A stretch of 64,000 nt of DNA from Methylophaga lonarensis MPL (GTDB lineage Bacteria; Pseudomonadota; Gammaproteobacteria; Nitrosococcales; Methylophagaceae), in assembly GCF_000349205.1 (NCBI RefSeq), contig NZ_APHR01000035.1, positions 1 through 64,000 of the forward strand. The letters are read 5' to 3'. Under the pieces are notes generated by a model. That model made no database searches. It was not told where the DNA came from and saw only the letters and a list, made by a program, of their open reading frames with translations. Below are positions 31,999 to 41,945 of this stretch, piece by piece (positions within the stretch are counted from its first letter, which is position 1; each line of letters starts with the position of its first letter). The position numbers and the translations under genes are program-made.

Positions 31999-32057
31999 CT
32001 GCATCTCGTATGTTTTGAATGGTAAGATCTGAACGAACTTTAACGACAAAAGAGATT

Positions 32058-33126
32058 ATGTTTAGTTTCCTGAAGAAAAAAAACCGGTACGGATGAAAAC
32101 GCTTCAAGTTCTGAAGCTTCACCCTCTCATCCACAGGACGCACATCATCCGCAAAAGCAGGTTGACACACAAGTCAAAGACACCTCAGATGCCCCCGGCT
32201 TGCTGGCTAGGCTCAAACAGGGCCTGAGCAAAACCAGTCAAAAATTGACCGATGATGGTTTTGCCGATCTGGTGCTCGGAAAAAAAGCCATTGACGCTGA
32301 TTTGCTTGAGGAGCTGGAAACACAGCTCATTACCGCCGATCTTGGTATCGAAGCCACCCAGACTATCATTAACGACCTGACACAGCGCGTTGCCAGAAAA
32401 CAGCTCACCGACACCGAAGCGTTGTTTACCGCGCTTCGAGATGACATGGTTGAGCTGCTCAAGCCGGTTGAAAAACCGTTGCAAGTCTCTGAGCGAACCG
32501 GGCCTTATGTGATCCTGATGGTGGGCATCAACGGTGTTGGCAAAACAACCACCATCGGCAAGCTAGCCAAGCAGTTTCAGCGTCAAGGTAAATCCGTCAT
32601 GCTAGCCGCAGGCGATACCTTCCGTGCGGCCGCAGTGGAACAACTTCAAGTGTGGGGAGAGCGCAATGATATTCCTGTGGTTGCGCAACAACACGGCGCC
32701 GATTCAGCCTCAGTGATTTTTGATGCTCTTCAATCAGCCACAGCTCGTAACACTGACATTCTGATCGCCGATACTGCGGGTCGTCTGCACACCCAGTCCA
32801 ACCTGATGGAAGAGCTCAAGAAGGTCAAGCGCGTGATGAGCAAACTGGATGTAGAGGCTCCCCATGAAATCATGTTGGTGCTGGATGCAGGCACTGGACA
32901 AAACGCCTTGCAACAAGCTCAGCAATTTCATCAAGCAGTCGGGGTCACCGGTATCAGTCTGACCAAGCTGGATGGCACAGCCAAGGGCGGCATCATCTTT
33001 GCGATTGCCAAAAAAACAGGCTTGCCTATCCGCTACATTGGAGTGGGTGAAAAGATTGACGATCTCAGACCATTTGATGCCAGTGATTTTGTCGATGCGC
33101 TGCTGGGGCGTGAAGAAATAAAATGA
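32058..33126 (+). CDS. ftsY: Signal recognition particle receptor FtsY (N-terminal frame interrupted at an A8 run)
   Basis: SRP receptor GTPase for co-translational membrane targeting. The NG domain is complete: GINGVGKTTTIGKLA, DTAGR, TKLDGTAKGG. The open frame of the NG domain has no good start before a TTG at 32200, whereas an ATG at 32058 with AGAG upstream begins MFSFLKKK and stops after 12 codons. Reading the A8 run at 32076-32083 as A7 joins them and restores an acidic linker, giving about 355 residues. ftsE overlaps its end by four bases. Its RNA partner, 4.5S RNA, is in the window. Confidence 0.93.
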
Positions 33127-33776
33127 TCAACTTTAATCAGGTCTACAAACGCTACCCGAATCAGCATGAAGCACTGTCCGGTCTGAGCTTTCATCTCGAG
33201 CGTGGTGAAATGGCTTTTCTGACCGGCCATTCCGGTGCAGGCAAAAGTACACTACTGAAACTGATTGCCCTGATTGAGCGCAGCACCCACGGCCAAGTCA
33301 TCATCAATAACCAGAATCTCGGCCGAATGCCCAGATGGAAAGTCCCCTACTACCGTCGAATGATTGGTCTGGTATTCCAGGATCACAATCTGCTGCATGA
33401 TCGTACCGTGTTTGACAATGTCGCCTTACCTTTGATTATTTCAGGTGAAAATCACCGGGAAATCGGCCGCAGGGTTCGCGCTGCTCTCGACAAAGTAGGG
33501 CTACTCGGTAAGGAGCGAAACCTGCCAATCGCGCTGTCGGGAGGCGAACAACAACGAGTCGGCATTGCGCGGGCCGTGGTGAATCGTCCACCAATTTTGC
33601 TCGCAGACGAACCGACCGGAAATCTGGATCCCGAACTGTCTCAGGAAATCATGCAATTGTTTGAACAATTTAATCAGGTCGGCGTGACTGTATTTATTGC
33701 CAGCCATGACCACGATCTGATCAGCCGTATGCCTTATCGTCGCATCGTGCTGCAAAACGGCAGACTGGCGGAATAA
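33123..33776 (+). CDS. ftsE: Cell division ATP-binding protein FtsE
   Basis: ABC ATPase that with FtsX controls septal peptidoglycan amidases via EnvC. Walker [12 protein letters not shown], signature [15 protein letters not shown] and Walker [15 protein letters not shown] are intact. 217 residues. Four-base overlap with ftsY, five-base gap to ftsX. Confidence 0.97.
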   Translation: MINFNQVYKRYPNQHEALSGLSFHLERGEMAFLTGHSGAGKSTLLKLIALIERSTHGQVIINNQNLGRMPRWKVPYYRRMIGLVFQDHNLLHDRTVFDNVALPLIISGENHREIGRRVRAALDKVGLLGKERNLPIALSGGEQQRVGIARAVVNRPPILLADEPTGNLDPELSQEIMQLFEQFNQVGVTVFIASHDHDLISRMPYRRIVLQNGRLAE

Positions 33777-33781
33777 CCGAC

Positions 33782-34714
33782 ATGGATATCGTTGATCGTT
33801 TTAAAAATTATCTGCTGCGCCATGTTCAAGTGATGTTGGCAAGCCTGGGTGATCTATGGCGACATCCCCTGGCCAGCATCATGACCATCGTTGTGATTGG
33901 AATTGCCCTGGCACTGCCTGCTGGTTTGCTGGTGATGCTGACCAATGTCGCTCAAATCAGCGGCCAATGGCAGGACAGCCATCAAATTTCACTGTTCCTT
34001 AATGATGAAGTTGGTGACACCCGCGGTCAGCAACTCGCAGAACAATTACTGTCCTGGCCGGACATCAGCGCCGTGGAGTTCAAATCATCCAGCGAATCAC
34101 TGGAAGAATTTCGTGAACTGTCTGGCCTTGGTTCAATGCTGGACAATTTACCCAAAAACCCACTGCCGGCAGTCATCATTGTGCAGGCAGCCGATGACTT
34201 CAGCGAAACAGAAAACATCGAGGACCTGCTTGAGCGACTGGCCAGAATGCAAGACATAGAACTTGCCCAGCTGGACATGCAATGGTTGCAGAGATTACGC
34301 AGCCTTAATCAGACAGCGCAGCGTGCAGTTCAAATTCTGGCAGCACTGCTCTCGATAAGCGTGTTGTTGGTCATAGGCAATACCATTCGGCTCTCAATCC
34401 TGAATCGACAAGCTGAAATTCGTGTCATCAAGCTGGTGGGTGGCACCAATGCCTTTGTTCGCAGGCCGTTCCTCTACACCGGTTTTTGGTATGGCTTTCT
34501 TGGTGGCGTCGTTGCCTGGCTCACCTTACTGACCAGCCTGGCGGTGATCAGTGGCCCTATCAACGCTCTGGCCTCACAATACGACAACGTCTTCAGTCTA
34601 CAGTGGCTGGCTGGGGAGTTATTTCTGGCCCTGCCGCTGATTGGCGTATTGCTGGGCGTTCTGGGCGCCTGGCTGGCAGTTGGCAAGCATTTGAATGCTA
34701 TTGAACCAAACTAG
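33782..34714 (+). CDS. ftsX: Cell division protein FtsX
   Basis: Membrane partner of FtsE. 310 residues with four membrane segments: one near residue 35-55 and three in the C-terminal half, with the periplasmic domain between the first and second. Typical ftsY-ftsE-ftsX-rpoH order supports the call. Confidence 0.95.
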   Translation: MDIVDRFKNYLLRHVQVMLASLGDLWRHPLASIMTIVVIGIALALPAGLLVMLTNVAQISGQWQDSHQISLFLNDEVGDTRGQQLAEQLLSWPDISAVEFKSSSESLEEFRELSGLGSMLDNLPKNPLPAVIIVQAADDFSETENIEDLLERLARMQDIELAQLDMQWLQRLRSLNQTAQRAVQILAALLSISVLLVIGNTIRLSILNRQAEIRVIKLVGGTNAFVRRPFLYTGFWYGFLGGVVAWLTLLTSLAVISGPINALASQYDNVFSLQWLAGELFLALPLIGVLLGVLGAWLAVGKHLNAIEPN

Positions 34715-34759
34715 CTGACCCACACGGGAACTTTATCCGCTAATCAAATATCTGACTGG

Positions 34760-34786
34760 TTGATTTTCGACTTTTAGTGCTAAAAT
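34760..34786 (+). promoter_or_regulatory. Candidate promoter of rpoH
   Basis: TTGATT and TAAAAT are present with a short 15-base spacer, but the -10 element has the extended TG (TGCTAAAAT), which can compensate for poor spacing. The predicted start gives a leader of about 40 bases before rpoH. Confidence 0.5.
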
Positions 34787-34796
34787 TTCAGGTATT

Positions 34797-34810
34797 ACTT
34801 ACAAGTAAGT
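34797..34810 (+). repeat. Inverted repeat in the rpoH leader
   Basis: ACTTAC-AA-GTAAGT forms 6-bp arms at the expected 5' end of the rpoH mRNA, 20 bases before the start codon. It could be an operator or a small RNA structure; the two-base loop argues against a stable hairpin as such. Confidence 0.35.
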
Positions 34811-34830
34811 TTGTTTAGGGAGTTCGCACA

Positions 34831-35694
34831 ATGACATCGCATTCAGCCCAATACAATATGGCGCTCGCGCCAATTGGCAACCTTGATGCATACACCAGCC
34901 TTGTGCACACCATCCCTGTTCTGACCGCTGAGGAAGAATACGAGCTTGCAACGCGTCTACAACAGAACGGTGATCTGGAGGCCGCACAACGACTGGTATT
35001 GTCTCACCTGCGTTTTGTCGTCCGCATCGCTAAAGGTTACAGTGGCTACGGCCTGCCCGTTGCCGATCTTATTCAGGAAGGCAATATCGGCTTGATGAAA
35101 GCCGTCAAACGCTTCGATCCAAGCAAAGGCGTGCGTCTGGTCTCTTTTGCTGTGCACTGGATTCGCGCAGAAATCCATGAATATGTGATTCGCAACTGGC
35201 GCATTGTAAAAATTGCCACCACCAAAGCTCAACGCAAACTGTTCTTTAACCTGCGTAGTGCCAAACAGCGACTAGGCTGGCTCAATCAGGAAGAAGTCGA
35301 AGCAGTTGCAGAAGATCTTGGCGTGACTCCAGGCAATGTCCTGGAAATGGAGCGCAGACTGGCTCAACCAGACACCTCATTTGACCTGCCTGCCGATAGC
35401 AGCGATGACGAAGATGCTGTTTTTTCACCTGTCGCCTATCTTGCAGCACCGGAAAGATCAGACCCATCGACCGAGCTGGAACAGGACGACTTTGCTGATT
35501 ACCAGCACAACCGCCTGAGCAATGCACTGGCCAGTCTTGACGAGCGAAGCCGTGACATCATCAGTCAACGTTGGCTGCAGGATGACAACAAGGCGACATT
35601 GCATGAACTGGCAGCTCACTATCAAGTGTCGGCAGAAAGAATCCGACAAATTGAAAACAATGCAATGAAAAAACTGAAACTATTGATGGATTGA
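34831..35694 (+). CDS. rpoH: RNA polymerase heat-shock sigma factor RpoH (sigma-32)
   Basis: Sigma-70 family protein directing heat-shock transcription. Region 2 ([39 protein letters not shown]), the RpoH box QRKLFFNLR, and region 4 helix-turn-helix ([19 protein letters not shown]) are clear. 287 residues. A GGGAG ribosome-binding site precedes the ATG. It follows ftsX as in most gammaproteobacteria and ends at a strong terminator. Confidence 0.97.
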   Translation: MTSHSAQYNMALAPIGNLDAYTSLVHTIPVLTAEEEYELATRLQQNGDLEAAQRLVLSHLRFVVRIAKGYSGYGLPVADLIQEGNIGLMKAVKRFDPSKGVRLVSFAVHWIRAEIHEYVIRNWRIVKIATTKAQRKLFFNLRSAKQRLGWLNQEEVEAVAEDLGVTPGNVLEMERRLAQPDTSFDLPADSSDDEDAVFSPVAYLAAPERSDPSTELEQDDFADYQHNRLSNALASLDERSRDIISQRWLQDDNKATLHELAAHYQVSAERIRQIENNAMKKLKLLMD

Positions 35695-35702
35695 TGTGTA
35701 TC

Positions 35703-35732
35703 AAAAAAAACCCGCCGAAAGGCGGGTTTTTT
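35703..35732. terminator. Bidirectional terminator between rpoH and fdxA
   Basis: CCCGCC-GAAA-GGCGGG with an A-run on the left and a T-run on the right. It sits between the convergent stop codons of rpoH and fdxA and can serve both. Confidence 0.92.
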
Positions 35733-35749
35733 GTTTAGCGGGATAAATC

Positions 35750-36073
35750 CTAGCGTTCGAGCAATGGTGTTTTGTTGGGTTTACCATCCCACTCTTCTGC
35801 GTCTGGAAGTGCATCTTTTTTCTCTGAAATTACCGGCCAGGCGCGTGACAATTCGGCGTTGATTTCCAGAAATTCCATTTGGTCATCGGGCAGATCATCT
35901 TCGGAGAAAATTGCTTGTGCCGGACACTCAGGTTCACAAAGCGTACAATCGATGCACTCATCAGGATCAATCACCAGAAAGTTGGGGCCCTCATGAAAAC
36001 AATCTACTGGGCAGACATCAACACAATCAGTATATTTACATTTAATACAGTTTTCTGTGACAACAAATGTCAT
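35750..36073 (-). CDS. fdxA: Seven-iron ferredoxin FdxA ([3Fe-4S][4Fe-4S])
   Basis: 107 residues. The N-terminal Cys pattern [17 protein letters not shown] and second cluster [12 protein letters not shown], plus a long C-terminal tail, match Azotobacter FdI-type FdxA. Divergent from lapA over a 144-base region in which I see no clear promoter for either gene. Confidence 0.95.
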   Translation of the reverse strand: MTFVVTENCIKCKYTDCVDVCPVDCFHEGPNFLVIDPDECIDCTLCEPECPAQAIFSEDDLPDDQMEFLEINAELSRAWPVISEKKDALPDAEEWDGKPNKTPLLER

Positions 36074-36217
36074 GACGAAATCTCCGGGAATACTAAACTT
36101 TTGCAGGGTTGGCCTGCCATAACGGACGACATTCTACATGATCTGCAGCAGTTCTGGGACAATGTTAAACGATATAACTGCAAACAAGCATTTTAAGTAA
36201 AGGTTGGAAAATACATC

Positions 36218-36510
36218 ATGCGTAAGTTGTTGTTCATCGCCCTTTTTGTGGTGATGTTTCTGATAAGTGCTGCATTTGCCGCGTTCAATATGGAACCTGT
36301 GTCTGTAAAGTTCTATTTCACTGATTTGAATTTACCGCTGGCAGTGCTGTTGGTCGTGACCTTGCTGATTGGCATGCTGGCAGGTGCATGGTGATGTGGG
36401 CACGTTCCTTGAAAATCCGTTTTGACAATCATCGTCTCAAGCACAAGCTGACTTTGTCCGAGCAGGAACTGAATAGCTTACGGATCCTGCCGATTAAGGA
36501 ACCGCGCTAG
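36218..36510 (+). CDS. lapA: LapA, lipopolysaccharide assembly protein A (apparent one-base frameshift)
   Basis: Small inner-membrane partner of LapB in controlling LpxC turnover. The first frame (36218-36394) encodes two membrane helices and stops; the cytoplasmic coiled-coil tail (VMWARSLKIRFDNHRLKHKL) continues in the -1 frame to 36510. Restoring one base near 36389 gives a 97-residue protein of normal LapA length. Located immediately before lapB as expected. Could be a sequence error; if real, LapA is truncated. Confidence 0.85.
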
Positions 36511-36520
36511 TCGCCCTATC

Positions 36521-37698
36521 ATGCTGGAATGGTTATTTTTTCTACTGCCCGTTGCAGCCATGTCTGGCTGGTTTGCTGCACGCAGACACTATAAAAAACG
36601 TCGGCGCCACAACGATACACCGTTCAATCCGGATTACTTCAAAGGTTTGAACTACCTGTTAAATGAACAGCCCGATAAAGCCATCGACGTATTTATCGGA
36701 CTACTGGAAGTGAACAGCGAAACCGTGGAAACACATCTGGCGCTGGCCAACCTGTTTCGTCGGCGTGGCGAGACAGATCGAGCCATTCGGATCCATCAAA
36801 ACCTGATCGCCCGCCCAACACTCAGCAGCAGCGAAAGAACCCATGCCTTGCTGGAACTCGGCATGGACTACATGCATGCCGGGGTACTGGATCGAGCCGA
36901 GCATATTTTTCTTGAGTTGTTACAACACTCGCCCGTGCCCTATCAGGCACCCGAACAACTGCTGCGTATCTACCAGCAACAGAAAAACTGGGCGCGCGCC
37001 ATTGAAATGGCTGAAAAAATCCCCGGTAATCGACGCAAACAAGTCGGCACATTAATCGCGCAGTTTTATTGTGAACTGGCTGAAAAAAATGCTGAAAAAG
37101 ATCGTCATGGCAGTCTGGCCATGCTCAAACAAGCGCTGTACCACGATGAAGCCTGCGTCAGAGCGAGCATACTCACGGCGCGTATTCATCTTGCCAGTGG
37201 GCATCCAAGAAAAGCGCTGAAAAACCTGCTCATGGTAGAAAAACAAAATCCTGCTTTTTTATCAGAGGCGCTACCGCTATTGCTCGAATGTCATCAACAA
37301 CTGGAAAGCATCGATACTTTTCAGAACTGGTTGAGGCAACTGCTTCAGCGGCACCCGCACCTGACTTCAGCTCGTCTGATGCTGGCAAAACTTATCGAGC
37401 AAAGTCAGGGCCGAAACAGTGCGCAGGAATATCTTTACCAGGAACTGCATCAATATCCGTCTGTAGAAGGCTTGTATCAGTTGATGCGACTGGATGAAAA
37501 TAACGCTCCGGCGCTGATTCCACTGATTCAGAAAATCACCGACAACATGATCAGCCGGGGTGATCGCTACACATGCAAGAACTGCGGCTTTTCGGGAAAA
37601 ACACTTCATTGGCATTGCCCAGGCTGTGGCAAATGGGCCACCGTTCGCCCGACTGAAGTACACCTTTCAGCCCTGGAAAAACTACTGGACAGAACCAC

Positions 37699-37702
<4 letters not shown>
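36521..37702 (+). CDS. lapB: LapB (YciM), TPR adaptor regulating LPS synthesis
   Basis: An N-terminal membrane anchor (MLEWLFFLLPVAAMSGWFA) is followed by tetratricopeptide-like repeats through the middle and a C-terminal rubredoxin-like metal site, YTCKNCGFSGKTLHWHCPGCG. It recruits FtsH to LpxC. 393 residues. Ten bases after lapA, four-base overlap with the arsC-like gene. Confidence 0.96.
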
Positions 37703-38989
<1,287 letters not shown>

Positions 38990-39045
38990 CCCGATAACTG
39001 CTATAGTGACAAGCACGAAGGTTATCTGTGATCGGTGAATTCAGT

Positions 39046-39276
39046 ATGAGTAATATCCCTGCAATTCAATCAGCCATGACCGGCATTCAGTCAGGCATCA
39101 GCAAAATCAACCGCAACGCGGCTGATATCGCCAGCCAATCCGTCGCAGGTGATGCCGCTGATTTGACGCGCTCACTTATTGATATGCGGCAAAATCAACT
39201 TCAGGTTGAGGCCTCAATCAAAGTCGTCAAAACAAGCAACGAAGTACTTGGCAGTCTGCTGGATGTCAAAGCCTGA
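39046..39276 (+). CDS. Tiny flagellar rod/hook-like protein (terminal helices only)
   Basis: 76 residues. The N-terminal half (AMTGIQSGISKINRNAADIAS) resembles the conserved D0 helix of rod and hook proteins, and the C-terminal half (IDMRQNQLQVEASIKVVKTS then LGSLLDVKA) resembles their C-terminal D0 helix; the large central domain is absent. The ATG at 39046 has GGTGA seven bases upstream; a GTG at 39028 is an alternative. A sigma-28-type promoter precedes it. Similarity is by eye; it may be an accessory or a mimic of axial flagellar proteins. Confidence 0.75.
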   Translation: MSNIPAIQSAMTGIQSGISKINRNAADIASQSVAGDAADLTRSLIDMRQNQLQVEASIKVVKTSNEVLGSLLDVKA

Positions 39277-39339
39277 TTTTAGATAAACCTATAGAAATAC
39301 ACGGACCGTCACTACCCGGTTCATCTTGAGCAACCACTT

Positions 39340-40143
39340 TTGTCTTCAAACACTCCCCCGCCACTCAGCGCGGATGCAATATCTTCAGCGATGTCAGCCT
39401 CTGCCAGACAGACACTTAGTCGTATCGAAACACTGGCCTCCGTCAACTCCACTAACGATCATGCATGGCAATTGCTTACCGATGGCAATAAAAGTCCATT
39501 TGTCTGTTTGGCAGAACAGCAAACGTCCGGTCGCGGCCGCCGTGGCAAACAATGGCAGTCGCCTGCGATGGGTAACTTGTATCTATCGCTTTTTTGGCCC
39601 TTTGCCGCAAATTGCCCCCCCAGAGGTCTGAGCATTGCAATTGGCGTGACGCTTGTCGAAACCCTGAACACATTCGGAATCAATAACTTGCAGTTAAAAT
39701 GGCCGAATGATGTATTGTGTAAAGGTCATAAACTTGCCGGGATTCTTATAGAATCCCGCTATAACGGCGGTTACAACACGGTCATTGGTGTTGGACTGAA
39801 CTTCCGGCTATCACCGGATCTCCAGCAGATAGTTGACCAACCCGTCACCAGTCTTGAACAACAATGCAGTCAGCTCCCCTGTCGCAATCAATTGGCAGGA
39901 CAGCTGATCGAAAACCTGATTGAAGCGGTAGAAAAATTTCAGTGCAATGGCCTGAATGACTTCTTGCAGAGCTGGCACTCGATGGACTTGTTGTTCGGCC
40001 ATCCTGTTGAAATCAGTAATGACGCTGAAACATTTAGCGCGATTGCCCAGGGCATTAATGCCAATGGGGAACTGCAGTATCTATACAAAGGTCAGTTAAT
40101 GTCACTTTCCAGCAGCCACTATTCAATACGTCTGAGCTTATGA
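39340..40143 (+). CDS. birA: Biotin-[acetyl-CoA-carboxylase] ligase BirA (no DNA-binding domain)
   Basis: Attaches biotin to AccB. The catalytic core is complete: SVNSTNDHAW, QQTSGRGRRGKQW, LKWPNDVLCKGHKLAGILIE, and a C-terminal SH3-like domain. The N-terminal winged helix of Escherichia coli BirA is missing, so it should not repress biotin genes. The start is uncertain: a TTG at 39340, or an ATG at 39391 within the unconserved leader. Four-base overlap with coaX. Confidence 0.93.
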   Translation: MSSNTPPPLSADAISSAMSASARQTLSRIETLASVNSTNDHAWQLLTDGNKSPFVCLAEQQTSGRGRRGKQWQSPAMGNLYLSLFWPFAANCPPRGLSIAIGVTLVETLNTFGINNLQLKWPNDVLCKGHKLAGILIESRYNGGYNTVIGVGLNFRLSPDLQQIVDQPVTSLEQQCSQLPCRNQLAGQLIENLIEAVEKFQCNGLNDFLQSWHSMDLLFGHPVEISNDAETFSAIAQGINANGELQYLYKGQLMSLSSSHYSIRLSL

Positions 40144-40991
40144 CTGTACTTCTTATCGATATTGGTAACAGTTGCATCAAATGGGCCTGTCTTGAAGCTT
40201 CAAACATTACAGACAGCGAACGATCTTACCGCAGCAAAACCGGTATCAAAGCCTCATTAAACAAGGCTTTCAAACATCTCAACGGTATTGATTCAGTGCT
40301 GGTCAGCAATGTGGCCGGAGAGAAAATTGCCAAACAACTGGCTGAATGGACAGAACAGCAATGGCAAATCACACCAAGATTCATTCACAGTGAACACAAG
40401 CGTTTCGGCATCGTCAACGGATATCGCACACCGGAGCAGCTCGGCGTTGATCGATGGCTGAATCTGGTGGCAGTGTCACAAGGTCGGCCTCAGGCACGCT
40501 GTATTATTGACTGTGGCACCGCAATTACCATTGATATCATCAATGCCTCCGGTGAGCACCAGGGTGGTCTGATTCTTCCTGGTTTGAAACTGATGCGTGA
40601 AGCACTTGCCGCCGGTACCGATGCACTCACTGAAGTTGAAGATGACACCGGCTACAGCCTGCTCGCGACCAATACCTTCAGTGCCATTCAAGCCGGTACG
40701 CTCTACAGTATCAGTGCCACACTGCAACAAATCATCTCCGACATGCGGCAAAACTTCAAAGACATCAGCATTACCGTCACAGGTGGTGATGGGGAGACCG
40801 TAATATCGGTGCTCGGTGATAGCTCCATCCGTTACGATGCCGATCTCGTTCTCAAAGGTTTGTCTCTATACGCCAAACCAGACGCTAAACCAGAAAAAGC
40901 CAAACCGCGAAGACGGCGACGCCCTTCCAAACAATCTGCGAAAGACTCAGCACAGGCCCCAGCGGGCCCGTTGCCAGATGCCGCAAACTAG
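40140..40991 (+). CDS. coaX: Type III pantothenate kinase
   Basis: First committed step of CoA synthesis in organisms lacking CoaA. ASKHA-fold motifs: LLIDIGNSCIKWA, GVDRWLNLVA, IIDCGTAITIDII, and GGLILPGLKLM. The usual domain ends near residue 245; a basic tail (KPRRRRRPSKQS, then an Ala/Pro-rich end) of about 35 residues is extra. Coupled to birA, the common pairing. A tRNA-Ser gene follows. Confidence 0.96.
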   Translation: MTVLLIDIGNSCIKWACLEASNITDSERSYRSKTGIKASLNKAFKHLNGIDSVLVSNVAGEKIAKQLAEWTEQQWQITPRFIHSEHKRFGIVNGYRTPEQLGVDRWLNLVAVSQGRPQARCIIDCGTAITIDIINASGEHQGGLILPGLKLMREALAAGTDALTEVEDDTGYSLLATNTFSAIQAGTLYSISATLQQIISDMRQNFKDISITVTGGDGETVISVLGDSSIRYDADLVLKGLSLYAKPDAKPEKAKPRRRRRPSKQSAKDSAQAPAGPLPDAAN

Positions 40992-41011
40992 CGTAAGCTT
41001 CCGGTCCCTTA

Positions 41012-41102
<91 letters not shown>

Positions 41103-41109
41103 AACATAC

Positions 41110-41133
41110 AACCGGCTTCGGCCGGTTTTTTAT
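41110..41133 (+). terminator. Terminator after tRNA-Ser
   Basis: ACCGGC-TTCG-GCCGGT followed by TTTTTAT; a UUCG-class tetraloop on a G+C-rich stem, eight bases after the tRNA. Confidence 0.9.
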
Positions 41134-41215
41134 TGCCAAAAAACGGCATTTTTGCCACCTGTTTTCAGATGTCTCAAGGTACTGCGTTCAGAAAAACCAT
41201 CGGTTTAAGAACATG

Positions 41216-41243
41216 TTGACCATTCCCGCACTAATAGTATAGT
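41216..41243 (+). promoter_or_regulatory. Sigma-70 promoter for the histidine phosphatase/GGDEF-EAL pair
   Basis: TTGACC and TATAGT with a 16-base spacer, about 35 bases upstream of the expected leader and 44 bases before the start codon at 41287. The preceding 80 bases (41134-41215) show no other feature. Confidence 0.65.
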
Positions 41244-41286
41244 TTTTTGCAAAAGCGCTCTGCCAATAAAGGGAAGGTCCAAGGCA

Positions 41287-41943
41287 ATGACGTCAAAATA
41301 TATTTTGCAAATGCTAGTGCTGACGGCCTTTTCTTTGATGCTCTGGTTTCTCTATCCCGTTCAGGCTGAGAATGAATTCAACGTTATTCAGGCTGACCAT
41401 TCAATACTCGACGCTATCAATGAAGGTGGACTGGTGTTGTATTTTCGCCATGGTCGAAGCGAAACCAGCATCCCCGACAACTATCCCGTTAACTACCAGG
41501 ACTGCAATACTCAGCGCCCGTTATCTAAAGCAGGTATTGAAGAACTCAAAGTCATCGCCCCTCAAATCGCGCAGTTAAATCATCTTCAAGCCGGAGAAGT
41601 TATCGTCAGTCCCTTTTGCCGTGCACGTGATACCGCTGATTTATTGTTCCCGGACCACCCCAAAAGTATCGATATACTGCAAATGTACACAGCAATGCTG
41701 ACCGAAGGAGAAAAGGCTCCTGTCATCGCACGTACCCGCGAGCTGCTGTCAGAACCTGTGGCAAAAGGCAAAAACAGAGTGATTGTCGCGCATGCACCCA
41801 ATCTGGCCGAAGTGATGGGATATTTCCCAGATGATGCTGATCTGGTGATTATCCGGCCACTCGGCGATGACTTTGAATATCTGGCAACGATTGCGGCAGA
41901 TGATTGGGATAGGCTGCTCTCACATTCAGCATCTGGCGAATAG
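41287..41943 (+). CDS. Exported histidine phosphatase superfamily protein
   Basis: Signal peptide MTSKYILQMLVLTAFSLMLW...VQA (first 28 residues), then a phosphoglycerate-mutase-like domain with the catalytic RHG in LYFRHGRSE and the second His in VIVAHAPNLAEV; conserved SPFCRARDTADLLF supplies the second Arg. A periplasmic phosphomonoesterase of unknown substrate. It is two bases from a GGDEF-EAL gene and probably in its operon, which suggests a link with signalling or phosphate-ester sensing. Confidence 0.85.
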   Translation: MTSKYILQMLVLTAFSLMLWFLYPVQAENEFNVIQADHSILDAINEGGLVLYFRHGRSETSIPDNYPVNYQDCNTQRPLSKAGIEELKVIAPQIAQLNHLQAGEVIVSPFCRARDTADLLFPDHPKSIDILQMYTAMLTEGEKAPVIARTRELLSEPVAKGKNRVIVAHAPNLAEVMGYFPDDADLVIIRPLGDDFEYLATIAADDWDRLLSHSASGE

Positions 41944-41945
41944 TC

